Source of the DNA: Druceiella hillmani
Taxonomy: Eukaryota; Arthropoda; Insecta; Lepidoptera; Hepialidae
DNA length: 64,000 nt
NCBI GenBank assembly: GCA_039881145.1
Contig: JAYKKI010000095.1
Coordinates: forward strand, 7,244,501-7,308,500
Direction: 5' to 3'
Part shown: piece by piece, positions 34,001-46,035 of the stretch
Numbering within the stretch: position 1 is the stretch's first letter
Layout of the letters: every line of letters begins with the position of its first letter
Position numbers and translations under genes: made by a program
The notes under the pieces: model-generated
What the model saw: only the letters and a program-made list of their open reading frames with translations
What the model was told of the DNA's origin: nothing
Databases searched by the model: none

Positions 34001-34617
34001 TTAACTTTTCCATAATTATATTATTTGTTTAAATGTTTTTATGCTATGAGGTCGTCTTTTTTATCCGACTCCGGCTTACCAAGAAGGGGTATTGTATTTA
34101 CCAGTGTACTTATTTGTATATGTGTGTATGTGGGCGTGTTGACATGTGACTCTTTAGATTCGGAACGGATAATTGGACTTCAGCAAATTAGGTGTGGTTA
34201 GAATCGTCTTAACCTTCCGGGTGTCCTTAGGTGATGTCACGATCCATGCATTATGGCAACTAAGAGTCGCAATTTTGTCCCACGCGAAAAAATAAATATT
34301 CGAAAAGCCCATCAAAACTGGTATCAAATTAAAAGTCTTCAATGAAAACATTTCCAAAATATTCCTTATTTATTTCTATAACATTTTATTTATATTGTGG
34401 AAATAAATACGATTTTTAATATAAATCTTCAAAACTCTAAACTTAACATTTGGCTTTGGGCTATTCGATAATATCCGAATTAGAAATCTGGCGGTTATAA
34501 CAAGGGACGTGTCTATTATTCATACATATGATACTATGCCTCAAATCGAGTGGAAAATATTAAAGAAGTTTTGAAAAATCTCAACAGTTTTTTTTAAATC
34601 ACTCAAAATGGTGATTT

Positions 34618-37600
34618 CAACAAAAAATACATTTGTTTACAGAAACGCTTCAGGTATACTCAGTATAATGCACACAATGATCTGTATGAATAATAGATAC
34701 GTTATTTGCAAAATTCCTTGAAAAGTGTTGAACGAAATAATTTATCTTATTGCATAATGAACGACATACTAACGATATCCATAACGAAAGATGTATGGTA
34801 TACAAAAATTGTTGTACAAAAAATTATATTTGTTTACAGAAACCTTCAGATATACTCAGTATAATGCACACAATGATCTGTATGAATAATAGATACGTTA
34901 TTTGCAAAATTTCTTGAAAAGTGTTGAACGAAATAATTTATCTTATTGCATAATGAACGACATACTAACGATATCCATAACGAAATATGTATGGTATACA
35001 AAAATTGTTGTACAAAAAATTATATTTGTTTACAGAAACCTTCAGATAGACTCAGTATAATGCACACAATGATCTGTATGAATAATAGATACGTTATTTG
35101 CAAAATTTCTTGAAAAGTGTTGAACGAAATAATTTATCTTATTGCATAATGAACGACATACTAACGATATCCATAACGAAATATGTATGGTATACAAAAA
35201 TTGTTGTACAAAAAATTATATTTGTTTACAGAAACCTTCAGATAGACTCAGTATAATGCACACAATGATCTGTATGAATAATAGATACGTTATTTGCAAA
35301 ATTTCTTGAAAAGTGTTGAACGAAATAATTTATCTTATTGCGTAATGAACGACATACTAACGATATCCATAACGAAATATGTATGGTATACAAAAATTGT
35401 TGTACAAAAAATTATATTTGTTTACAGAAACCTTCAGATAGACTCAGTATAATGCACACAATGATCTGTATGAATAATAGATACGTTATTTGCAAAATTT
35501 CTTGAAAAGTGTTGAACGAAATAATTTATCTTATTGCATAATGAACGACATACTAACGATATCCATAACGAAAGATGTATGGTATACAAAAATTGTTGTA
35601 CAAAAAATTATATTTGTTTACAGAAACCTTCAGATATACTCAGTATAATGCACACAATGATCTGTATGAATAATAGATACGTTATTTGCAAAATTTCTTG
35701 AAAAGTGTTGAACGAAATAATTTATCTTATTGCATAATGAACGACATACTAACGATATCCATAACGAAAGATGTATGGTATACAAAAATTGTTGTACAAA
35801 AAATTATATTTGTTTACAGAAACCTTCAGATAGACTCAGTATAATGCACACAATGATCTGTATGAATAATAGATACGTTATTTGCAAAATTTCTTGAAAA
35901 GTGTTGAACGAAATAATTTATCTTATTGCATAATGAACGACATACTAACGATATCCATAACGAAAGATGTATGGTATACAAAAATTGTTGTACAAAAAAT
36001 TATATTTGTTTACAGAAACCTTCAGATAGACTCAGTATAATGCACACAATGATCTGTATGAATAATAGATACGTTATTTGCAAAATTTCTTGAAAAGTGT
36101 TGAACGAAATAATTTATCTTATTGCATAATGAACGACATACTAACGATATCCATAACGAAAGATGTATGGTATACAAAAATTGTTGTACAAAAAATTATA
36201 TTTGTTTACAGAAACCTTCAGATATACTCAGTATAATGCACACAATGAACTGTATGAATAATAGATACGTTCTTTATAAATTTCTTGTATAAAAATGTTG
36301 AACGAAATAATTTATCTTATTGCATAATGAACGACATACTAACGATATCCATAACGAAAGATGTACGGTAAACAAAAATTCTTGTACAAAAAATTATATT
36401 TGTTTACAGAACATAATGAACGACATACTAACGATATCCATAACGAAAGATGTACGGTAAACAAAAATTGTTGTACAAAAAATTATATTTGTTTACAGAA
36501 ACCTTCAGATATACTCAGTATAATGCACACAATGATCTGTATGAATAATAGATACGTTATTTGCAAAATTTCTTGAAAAGTGTTGAACGAAATAATTTAT
36601 CTTATTGCATAATGAACGACATACTAACGATATCCATAACGAAAGATGTATGGTATACAAAAATTGTTGTACAAAAAATTATATTTGTTTACAGAAACCT
36701 TCAGATATACTCAGTATAATGCACACAATGATCTGTATGAATAATAGATACGTTATTTGCAAAATTTCTTGAAAAGTGTTGAACGAAATAATTTATCTTA
36801 TTGCATAATGAACGACATACTAACGATATCCATAACGAAAGATGTATGGTATACAAAAATTGTTGTACAAAAAATTATATTTGTTTACAGAAACCTTCAG
36901 ATAGACTCAGTATAATGCACACAATGATCTGTATGAATAATAGATACGTTATTTGCAAAATTTCTTGAAAAGTGTTGAACGAAATAATTTATCTTATTGC
37001 ATAATGAACGACATACTAACGATATCCATAACGAAAGATGTATGGTATACAAAAATTGTTGTACAAAAAATTATATTTGTTTACAGAAACCTTCAGATAG
37101 ACTCAGTATAATGCACACAATGATCTGTATGAATAATAGATACGTTATTTGCAAAATTTCTTGAAAAGTGTTGAACGAAATAATTTATCTTATTGCATAA
37201 TGAACGACATACTAACGATATCCATAACGAAAGATGTATGGTATACAAAAATTGTTGTACAAAAAATTATATTTGTTTACAGAAACCTTCAGATATACTC
37301 AGTATAATGCACACAATGAACTGTATGAATAATAGATACGTTCTTTATAAATTTCTTGTATAAAAATGTTGAACGAAATAATTTATCTTATTGCATAATG
37401 AACGACATACTAACGATATCCATAACGAAAGATGTACGGTAAACAAAAATTCTTGTACAAAAAATTATATTTGTTTACAGAACATAATGAACGACATACT
37501 AACGATATCCATAACGAAAGATGTACGGTAAACAAAAATTGTTGTACAAAAAATTATATTTGTTTACAGAAACCTTCAGATATACTCAGTATAATGCACA

Positions 37601-38518
37601 CAATGATCTGTATGAATAATAGATACGTTCTTTATAAATTTCTTGTATAAAAATGTTGAACGAAATAATTTATCTTATTGCATAATGAACGACATACTAA
37701 CGATATCCATAATGAAAGATGTATGGTATACAAAAATTGTTGTACAAAAAATTATATTTGTTTACAGAAACCTTCAGATATACTCAGTATAATGCACACA
37801 ATGAACTGTATGAATAATAGATACGTTCTTTATAAATTTCTTGTATAAAAATGTTGAACGAAATAATTTATCTTATTGCATAATGAACGACATACTAACG
37901 ATATCCATAACGAAAGATGTACGGTAAACAAAAATTCTTGTACAAAAAATTATATTTGTTTACAGAACATAATGAACGACATACTAACGATATCCATAAC
38001 GAAAGATGTACGGTAAACAAAAATTGTTGTACAAAAAATTATATTTGTTTACAGAAACCTTCAGATATACTCAGTATAATGCACACAATGATCTGTATGA
38101 ATAATAGATACGTTCTTTATAAATTTCTTGTATAAAAATGTTGAACGAAATAATTTATCTTATTGCATAATGAACGACATACTAACGATATCCATAACGA
38201 AAGATGTACGGTAAACAAAAATTCTTGTACAAAAAATTATATTTGTTTACAGAACATAATGAACGACATACTAACGATATCCATAACGAAAGATGTACGG
38301 TAAACAAAAATTGTTGTACAAAAAATTATATTTGTTTACAGAAACCTTCAGATATACTCAGTATAATGCACACAATGATCTGTATGAATAATAGATACGT
38401 TCTTTATAAATTTCTTGTATAAAAATGTTGAACGAAATAATTTATCTTATTGCATAATGAACGACATACTAACGATATCCATAATGAAAGATGTACGATA
38501 AACAAATATTCCTGTACA
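34618..38518 (+). repeat. 196/198/89-bp satellite array with higher-order structure
   Basis: A 3.9-kb head-to-tail array. From 34791 the boundaries are seven 196-bp units plus one of 198; one of 89; four of 196 plus one of 198; 89; two of 198; 89; one of 198; 89; one of 198 (ending 38490). The 198-bp variant has TTCTTTATAAATTTCTTG where the 196-bp form has TTATTTGCAAAATTTCTTG. The 89-bp form lacks 107 bp and always follows a 198-bp unit. Every unit carries TACTAAC and TTTACAG. Small ORFs recur once per unit and are not genes. Confidence 0.97.
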
Positions 38519-38730
38519 AAACATGCAGAAAAAATATAAAATAGGCGGCAAAATTCATATCAAATTTGCTTTCTAAATTTATGTTACGTAGTCGAGTTTT
38601 TTCTTGTTAAGGAACATTACTTTTTAATTGTGTAACTGATTGCTGCTGTAAAAAAGTTCTTCTAAAATTATCTAAGACTTCATTACCAGTTTGTAAAACC
38701 TATATTACATTACTTACTCGTATAAATTAA

Positions 38731-38734
<4 letters not shown>

Positions 38735-38795
<61 letters not shown>
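38735..38795. repeat. (TA)n microsatellite
   Basis: About 30 TA units immediately before a LINE 3' end. Confidence 0.97.
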
Positions 38796-38797
<2 letters not shown>

Positions 38798-38799
38798 AT

Positions 38800-39320
38800 A
38801 ATCCCGTTACACCTTCATCCCTTAAATCTAGATTCCAATACCTGTCATCCCACGACCTCGAACTACGATCAAAAATAAGTATATCCTCCTAATCTTTCAG
38901 CATAAAACGGAATTTTATAGAGAATCCTTCACCGTATATTCTACTCGATTGTGGAATGAACTGACTACAAAAAGACAAAGTGCGCCCTAGCTGTCTGCGT
39001 TCAAAAGTCGTCTGAAAATACATTATCTATCATAATTTGGCAGATCCTAATCCCTTCCATCCTTGTCCCTCCCTACTCCTAAAGTATCGTTTTGCTTTGA
39101 TTTTTAATTAATATTATTTTATTACCACACGATATTATATATCTTATATTTGACGTAGAATTAATTAATATTTAAAAATCACTTACAGTCTGCCACAGTA
39201 CTTAACGTTCTCCTCTAATTAATTATGGTTGGCTGTAAGAGATTGCTCTTATAACAATAAGTCTTCCACTGTATAATTAGTTTTCTAAACTTGCAGAAAT
39301 AATAAATAAAATAAATAAAA
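38800..39320 (+). mobile_element. 5'-truncated LINE, 3' end (jockey/CR1-like)
   Basis: The coding tail reads YSTRLWNEL and AFKSRLK in shifted frames, the usual end of jockey/CR1-like LINE reverse-transcriptase proteins (ARLWNSLP...FKSRV). It is followed by AT-rich 3' UTR, the motif GGCTGTAAGAGATTGCTC with AACAATAAGTCTTCC (39230-39275), and an AATAAATAAA tail near 39300-39320. The insertion is 5'-truncated and the frame is broken. The 3' motif recurs in the SINE at 22690-22880. Confidence 0.75.
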
Positions 39321-40039
39321 ATGACAACCCGTCTTATCGTTACGGCTATTTTCAGAACTCGCGTAAATATGGCGTAATCTAAAACTATTTAGTATGGTAA
39401 GTGTTTAAAAAAAATAATTCTTAACTTTTAACATACCTGAGAATTGATTCAAACTGATTACCATTTTTTTTATTCGATAGAGTGCATTTAACTTAAACAG
39501 TCACTAACAACCGCGCTGTGCAATGCACACTCGAGTTTACGTAACGTTAACCTAGTTAAACCTCATGTTTAATTCAATTCTTGTGCAAGCGGACAATTTA
39601 AAAACGTTTTCAATTACTATTTTCATTCATCTATTTTCAAATTGCAGTCTCCGTTCCAGCAAGTGGCAACATTAAATAATGGTTAAGCGAAAACCGTAAA
39701 TATAGATTTTGATTATTCATTGTATTATGTATGGGTCAGGTCAATAACCTTTCAGCGTTCGCAATAAGTTTGTTTCGGGAGCAACTAGTTCATATTTTCT
39801 CTTTTTACAGTTATTGTTTTGTTCACTATGTGTTGTTCTTATTATTCCAGCGGAAAATATAATAAAATATTTATATATTAAATATCACTAGGAACACTTA
39901 TCGTCAAATTTTTGCTGTTTATTCCAACTGACGGTTTAGTCTTGCGTCATCAGACATTAATCTCAGTAATGGATGAAGTTACCAATTATAAGACTTCTTA
40001 TGAATTATGGAGATACTATACAACGCAGAGTATTTAATA
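39321..40039. other. Intron stretch without recognised features
   Basis: AT-rich with no repeat copy or coding similarity seen. Confidence 0.4.
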
Positions 40040-40735
40040 AGCTCAATATAAAATTTCTCGTCTGGATATAAGAGAGGAGTATATTAACCGAACATCCATT
40101 CGTAGGTGACGACGAGTAGAAGTAAAGCTTTATTTATGTCTTTATATTTTTACTGTCATAATTATAAAAATTCTTGTTAATTATAGAAATATAATTAAAC
40201 AGTTTAACATTTATTAATAGCGGCAAAAAACTAGCATTTATTTTGGTAATATTTTCACAGTTATTTAATTTAATTCTATGACCGATATTACAAGATGCTA
40301 TTTGTTTAAAGGGCACAATATAAATTCTCGTCTGCATATAAGAAAGGAGTAATATTAACCGAACATCCATTCGTAAGTGACAACGAGTAGAAATAAAGCT
40401 TTATTTATGTCTTTATACTTTTGCTGTCTTAATTATAAAATTTCTTATTAATTATGGAGATAATAACAAAAACATTAGTCTTAGCCTATATGAAGTGATA
40501 GTTAAACTGTTTAATATTTCTTAACATCGGCAAAAAACTAGCAGTTATTTTGCTAATATTTTCAGTTTTTAATTTAATTCTATGGCCGAAATTACACAAG
40601 GCTATTTGTTTAGTGGATACAATAAAAATTCTTGTCTGCAGATAAGACAGAAATAATAATATTAACCGATAACATTCACTTGTAACTAAGAACACTTTAA
40701 ACGTGTTAAAACCTTATTTATGGCTTTACTGCTTT
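40040..40735. repeat. 270-304-bp tandem repeat, about 2.3 copies
   Basis: TCTCGTCTGGATATAAGA near 40056 recurs near 40326 and, more diverged, near 40630. Each time it is followed by an (A)TATTAACCGA block and AAAGC(T)TTATTTATG. The middle of each unit has GGCAAAAAACTAGCA and TTTAATTTAATTCTATG. Minus-strand ORFs of 69-78 codons occur in two copies and probably reflect shared ancestry only. Confidence 0.8.
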
Positions 40736-40832
40736 TCATGCTAGAAAGCGTATGGTATCATCCAATTTTGTAGCGAAGTAGCCAAAAATTCTTTCACATT
40801 TCCTTCCCTTTTAACATTTATATTGTACAATT

Positions 40833-40873
40833 GACAATTTAATCGAGAAGAAAGGCCTCTCGATTAAATTGTC
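40833..40873. repeat. Perfect 16-bp inverted repeat
   Basis: Arms 40833-40848 and 40858-40873 (GACAATTTAATCGAGA and its complement) with a 9-bp loop. No mismatches. Unrelated in sequence to the other hairpins in this window. Confidence 0.92.
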
Positions 40874-40987
40874 TTCACATCCAATTAAACGTTCATTTGA
40901 CTAGTACCGGTTGCGAAGATGATTTGATCGTCTCCATACAAAAACTGCTAAATAATTGTTCTATTTTGTAATATGCGAATGGATGGG

Positions 40988-41780
40988 TCGGTGGAAACGT
41001 TGATTTATCTTTCCAATATATCTGTCGGCAAGACATTAAATTCCAGCGGCGATCTAATCAAAGCAGCTGCTATTTTGAAATTATCATATGGAATAAGGCG
41101 CGGTTAAAATAGCCCTGACGAAAATTCATGAATTCAGCTTTAAAACTCTTCTTTGCGACCTCCATCAGTACATTGGCATTATAGCAACTAGATTCAATGG
41201 GTTCGCTTGCATCGTAAGTAGCTGGTCCTCGTGTCATAATTTTGTTAGAACCATACGTAAATAATACCCGCCCCCAAAGTGGGCGTTTCATAACGGAATT
41301 GGCCATCCAGGATAAAGTGGACTTGTTTATTCTTAACCGTTCGTCCAGGAGTCTGCATTGTTGACACATCAATAGCTGTGACTGGATTGGTGGAAACGTT
41401 GATTTATTTTTTCGATATATCTGTCGGCAAGACATTAAATTCCAGCGGCGATCTAATTAAAGCGGCTGTTATTTTGAAATCATCATATGGGATAAGGTGC
41501 GGTTAAAATAACCCTGACGAAAATTCATAAAATCGTGTTTAAAACTCTTTACGACCTCCATCAGTACATTGACATTATGGCAACTAGATTCGATTGGTTC
41601 GCGTGCATCGTAAGTAACTGATCCTCGTGTCATAATTTTGTTAGAGCCCTACGTAAATAAAACCCGCCCCCAAGTGGGCGTTTCATAACGGAATTGGCGA
41701 TCCAGCATAATGTGGACTTGTTTATTCTTCACCGTTCGTCTTGTATTCTTGACACATCAATAGCTGTGACTGTATTTGCT
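40988..41780. repeat. 399-bp direct duplication
   Basis: GTGGAAACGTTGATTTAT starts at 40991 and again at 41390. In both copies it is followed by ATATCTGTCGGCAAGACATT, TCCAGCGGCGATCTAAT, CGCCCCCAA(A)GTGGGCG and TTGACACATCAATAGCTGTG. The second copy has small deletions. Confidence 0.93.
41070..41435 (-). CDS. 121-codon ORF in duplicated segment, unknown
   Basis: The minus-strand protein contains STLSWMANSVMKRPLWGRVL and YDASEPIESSCYNANVLMEV. It is unusually protein-like in composition for this intron, but I cannot assign it to a family. The start codon and first residues lie in copy 2 of the duplication and the rest in copy 1. Copy 2 is frame-disrupted. It is likely a piece of a mobile-element or virus-derived gene captured in a tandem duplication. 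The function is unknown. Confidence 0.3.
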   Translation of the reverse strand: MSCRQIYRKNKSTFPPIQSQLLMCQQCRLLDERLRINKSTLSWMANSVMKRPLWGRVLFTYGSNKIMTRGPATYDASEPIESSCYNANVLMEVAKKSFKAEFMNFRQGYFNRALFHMIISK

Positions 41781-42541
41781 CAAAGTACATCAATAACACA
41801 GCCATTACAGTGGATTCAATTACGTTGTAGAAGTCAATTTTTATGTACACTTTAACTTTGATATTTTAGATTTAAATTCTTTTGCATATAGATGTACCAT
41901 TACGTATTGTTTTGCTTTTCCTTGTCCTTCTGACAATGTTCGATTTATAATTAGATATAGGTACCAATAAATTGAACTCTTCTATCTGTATTTTACCTGG
42001 CACAGTCATACGGTGATCCATTTCCAAATACTATGACATAAAAACCCTAAAAAGAATTTCTTGTGCCATCTCTGTGTTCGCTACCGACTTTTTCTCGTTC
42101 TAAATAAATTTTCAAATCCATCATTTGAATCTTCGCTTCGCAATTTCGTTAAATAACCTCCGAACGCTGTCTATAGACGTTTACAAATATATTGTAAGAA
42201 CATTATGATTAAAAATGTTTTAGCACTATACATTGAAATCCAAAAGTGTTGCAAAATAAATAAATCCATTTTCATTAAATTCATCGTATATACATATAGA
42301 CACATAATTGTATTTTGTCATAATTTGATTTGTAACAGTCTATTAACATAACCCACTACTACTTACCATTATTAAAGTAGACCTCTATTTGATATTCAAT
42401 GCCTGATGCATCATCATATCTTGGTGAATCAGCATAATAGGGAATATAACAGTATCATCACGGCTTTATTGTATAATACACTTGAAATATGTATACACCC
42501 TCCAAATGTATTAAAGACAGTGTATTTTATAATAATAAAGC
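41781..42541. other. Intron stretch without recognised features
   Basis: AT-rich. No repeat copy was matched. Confidence 0.4.
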
Positions 42542-42574
42542 CGCGTTAGTTAATTTAACTAATTAACTAACGCG
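42542..42574. repeat. Perfect 14-bp inverted repeat
   Basis: Arms 42542-42555 and 42561-42574 (CGCGTTAGTTAATT and its complement) with the loop TAACT. It sits exactly at the left edge of an interspersed repeat copy. Confidence 0.9.
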
Positions 42575-42840
42575 ACGACGATAAAAGTAAATTAATTATA
42601 ATTCGAGGAATTTTACAACTAATCAACTGTTAATATAGCTTTTTAGAAATAGGTTTTTCTCTAAAAATAATACTACTTTTTAATTTTTTTAAAATATTTA
42701 TTATGATCTAAATTGCCTTTTAAAAATGACATATCTGTCTCCATCTGTTAGTATATACGTCTGAGGACAGGCTACAGGTCGCAATTCTCAACCGATTTTA
42801 GTGATTGTTTTTTCTATCGATTGGTTAAATATCTGAATAG
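42570..42840 (+). repeat. Interspersed repeat, copy 2 of 3
   Basis: Same landmarks as 10090-10390: GATAAAAGTAAATTAATTAT, GAGGAATTTTACAACTAATC, TAATATAGCTTTTTAG, TTTCTCTAAAAATAAT, TCTGTCTCCATCTGTTAG and CAGGTCGCAATTCTCAACCG. Confidence 0.6.
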
Positions 42841-43750
42841 GCGCCTTATTGAGTTGCACAAAATAGTTTAAAAGAGTTCGTCAAATAGTTTAATTTTTTG
42901 GGCAATATTCTACAAAAGTTTTGTGCAAATTTTCATGCCCATACTACCTGATCCCTGCTATTTTAATATTTCTTACTTTTTCTTACATTTAAAAAAAATA
43001 TTGTGTGTGTATTTTTGGATTTATTAACTATTTATTTCTACCTGTATCGAAACGAACAAAAAATACGATGTTATCATATTTAAAATAGAGTATTTGTTGT
43101 TTATTAGAATTTATATTGGCAATTGTTTGGAATGACATTTTTACAATATATTTATCTCAATTTAAAACTAGGTTAATTGTAAGTGCTGTTATAAGTTTGT
43201 GTCGATTTGCAAACTTTTACCCGTCAAATATGCCTCCTTAAAACGACTCTTGTAGTTGGACGGTTTCAACATAGTTGATAATCCCTATTAAGTTGCTTAT
43301 TTGTCGAAATTAATACTGAGGCTAGAGGAAGTGAGATCAGAAACAAGTATTCAACAGTTATATTTTCTTCTACCGGTAACACTTTAACCAAATAGAAGAT
43401 TGTGTAAAATACTGGAGATGTAATGGATATTCGGCTTCTATTCAGTGTTTGGCCACATCTTTAGTTTTCGATCGAATACCGAAGTCTGCAATCTATACGA
43501 AAGTCGGGTTGTTTTCCTTTGAAATTTAATGAATGGTTGTCTTAATCATATATTTAACACATGTATAATTTCTCAGTGTCTTTTCTAAAGATTGGATTAA
43601 ATTAAAATCAACGTGCAGAGATTATAACTTGTAATGCAGAACTAATTACTTTCTCCCCATCACTGGGAAGAATGCTATTTATTTACTAGTGGCATAATGC
43701 TAGTTTCGTGACTGTGTTAAAACGAATGAATAAGTAATACTCATACAGTA
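42841..43750. other. Intron stretch without recognised features
   Basis: AT-rich with no ORF or repeat supported. Confidence 0.4.
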
Positions 43751-44108
43751 AAATGATGAATAATATAATGGTGAACTAGCCAGAAGAAGTTTGTCCTTAC
43801 GGTGCTCGCTGCTTGCTCTGTCTCAGCTATCAGAATTTCTTCTTACGTAATATTTCTGCCTTTTGACTGTTTTAATATGTAAATCACTTTATTATATTAA
43901 ATTGCACGTGGCATGAAATATAATGGAAATAATATATAAAATAACGAATAATGTAGTGGTGAACTAACCAGAAGAAGTTTGTCCTCGCGATACTCGCTGC
44001 TTGCTCTGTCTCAGCCATCAGAATCTCTTCTTACGTAATCTTTATGCTTCTTAACTGTTTTAATATTTAAATCACTTTAATATATTAAATTGCACGTAGC
44101 ATGAAATT
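43751..44108 (+). repeat. 188-bp tandem duplication
   Basis: AGAAGAAGTTTGTCCT, CTCGCTGCTTGCTCTGTCTC, CTTCTTACGTAAT and AAATTGCACGT recur with a 188-bp period. The copies differ at several positions, so the duplication is not recent. Confidence 0.9.
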
Positions 44109-44576
44109 AGAACAAGCGAATTACTTTATTCAAATTATGTAGATGGCCATCTTGCTATTTATGAGAGCAACGTGTCTCCTTGCCAGGCTATTGATACACG
44201 CCGTGATGTTGTACACGACATTCAGTTATAATACAAGATAATAATCTGCGCTAAAATTATAACAGTTGTTATATCGCTAGTGCAGTCCTTATACTATCTA
44301 ATTGTCAGACACGTAGTAATTATCATCGTCAAAGAAATTTATAATTCAGTGTAAAGTGGCTGTGAAACGCCTCGATTAAGTGAAATGTTATGTAACTCAT
44401 TGAAACTTCAAAGTTATGCCCGCGATGCGCGACTCGCTTGTGTCTTAGCCATAAAGGTATGATGGCTTTCCGGGCGCACAGTGGACTTAGTGGAGAAGCC
44501 ATCGACAACAATTTATATGGGCATGGACGGCGTAGTGACTAAATTTGATAAGACGGAGTGAAAACGTCTTTGATAC

Positions 44577-45205
44577 GGCGCACTGTGGACTGAAAGTATT
44601 GCTTTATGGATATAGCGACTCTAAAATACGACTATTTTATTTTGAAAAACTATTACAAGACGTGTTAGACTAATCGACACAAACATTTTGTGCCCTATAA
44701 GAAGTTTTCGTAGTGTATTGCTTTAAAAATTATGGAGCATATTTATTTTTTATACGGAGAAAAACAAAAAAATCGGATGAATCGAATTTCTTAAATTTCT
44801 TTCAAATATCGTTTATGGTTTCTATAAATATGTTATATTCACTGTTCGTATAACAAATCTGGTGCCATAGAACCCCCGTAACAACGCTAATTTAACTCTC
44901 AGTTTTAAAAATCTAACTCTTTTCTTGCACAGAAGTCTTTCTTTTCGTATAAAGATGTATGTTTTTAAGTCTGGGCTAATTATTCTGAGTAATTATTATT
45001 ATCACTGGTTTGGTAGTCATTCTAATGAATGACGTCACTTCAAGATTATTTAGATTAATTGTGTTATTTGATCGATAGGTCAAAATATTAATTTCGAAAA
45101 AAAATTGTACGAGCTAAAATGTTTAGAGAAAACATTATCACACATTTTTGCGATTATTTTTCTTTAAGTCCACAAAACGAAATTTCAGTCCACCGTGCGG
45201 CGCCA
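44577..45205. mobile_element. Non-autonomous TIR element of about 630 bp
   Basis: The left end GGCGCACTGTGGACTGAAAG and the right end TTTCAGTCCACCGTGCGGCG are inverted with one mismatch over the shared GCAC(T/G)GTGGACTGAAA core. A related GCGCACAGTGGACTTAG lies at 44476. There is no coding sequence. The CTCF-type and piggyBac-type motifs were not found in it. A TGACGTCA site lies inside at 45030-45037. Confidence 0.6.
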
Positions 45206-45804
45206 ACACCCCAAAGGGGATAATATCTGTTTCGCTTTCTATCGTATATTTGTACATGTGTGGATGAGAGGAAGAATTTTTTGAATTTCGAATTATTTGT
45301 ATTTCATATAGAGAAGTGATAAAAGTATCACTTTCGTACCCACCATGAATGCCACTTTGGTTTCGCCATTAGAGATAAGTTCATGGCTCCGTGGTCGGGA
45401 CACATGTTCTCCTGCAAATCGAATGCCATTGACCCATTTCAAATTTTTCTTAAAGTCGCTAAACAGAAGAAATAAATGTACTATAAATTAAAAGAAAATG
45501 GGGATAATCATGCGTTAAAATGCTTTTACGCCGTAATGTTCTATTCGTTTTACTTTAGAAATAATATTCGGTAGATCGTCCATAAATACATGTTGGCGAC
45601 ATGCCAATGAATAAATTTAGATAGTCGCCTGTTAGGAATACTCAACTTGAGGTCATTGGAAGTTGAGATTAGTTTATTATGTTCCTTTTATAAAATCATT
45701 ACGCATATGATCTGTTACACGACGTTTACTTAATTCTTATAAACAAACCCAGTTCTTGTATTATTCTTATTTCATATTCTGTTTTATATTATTTCTGATT
45801 CGAC

Positions 45805-46035
45805 TAGCGCCCCAGCTTCGAATGTTGATAATATAAGTAATAATAATAACACAGATAATTTCAAAAGAAAATACATTTTTAATATAGCTTTTCGAAGAGA
45901 GGAGATCTTCTCCTAAAAAATGATAACATTTTTTGATTTTTTAAAATATGAAGATCTAAATTTGCCTTTGACATAAAACATGCGTTTCCGTCCGCTGATC
46001 GGATATGCTACAAATTCCCCTTTTCCGTTCCCGGC
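45805..46035 (+). repeat. Interspersed repeat, copy 3 of 3
   Basis: Begins CTAGCGCCCCAGCTTCGAAT, typical of lepidopteran LINE-3'-derived repeats. It continues with TAATATAGCTTTTCG, CTTCTCCTAAAAAATG, GATCTAAATTTGCCTTT and GCGTTTCCGTCCGCTGATC, in the order seen at 10090 and 42570. Confidence 0.6.

Noticed and set aside
36361..38422. Repeated 71-72-codon ORFs starting MYGKQKFLYKK
   Set aside because: They arise only where an 89-bp monomer is joined to a full satellite monomer; there is no sign of coding constraint.
34618..38518. CRISPR-like regular array
   Set aside because: Units are continuous tandem repeats without unique spacers, in animal intron DNA.
40134..40695. Two related minus-strand ORFs of 78 and 69 codons
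   Set aside because: They lie in diverged copies of a local tandem repeat; shared sequence reflects duplication and no protein family was recognised.
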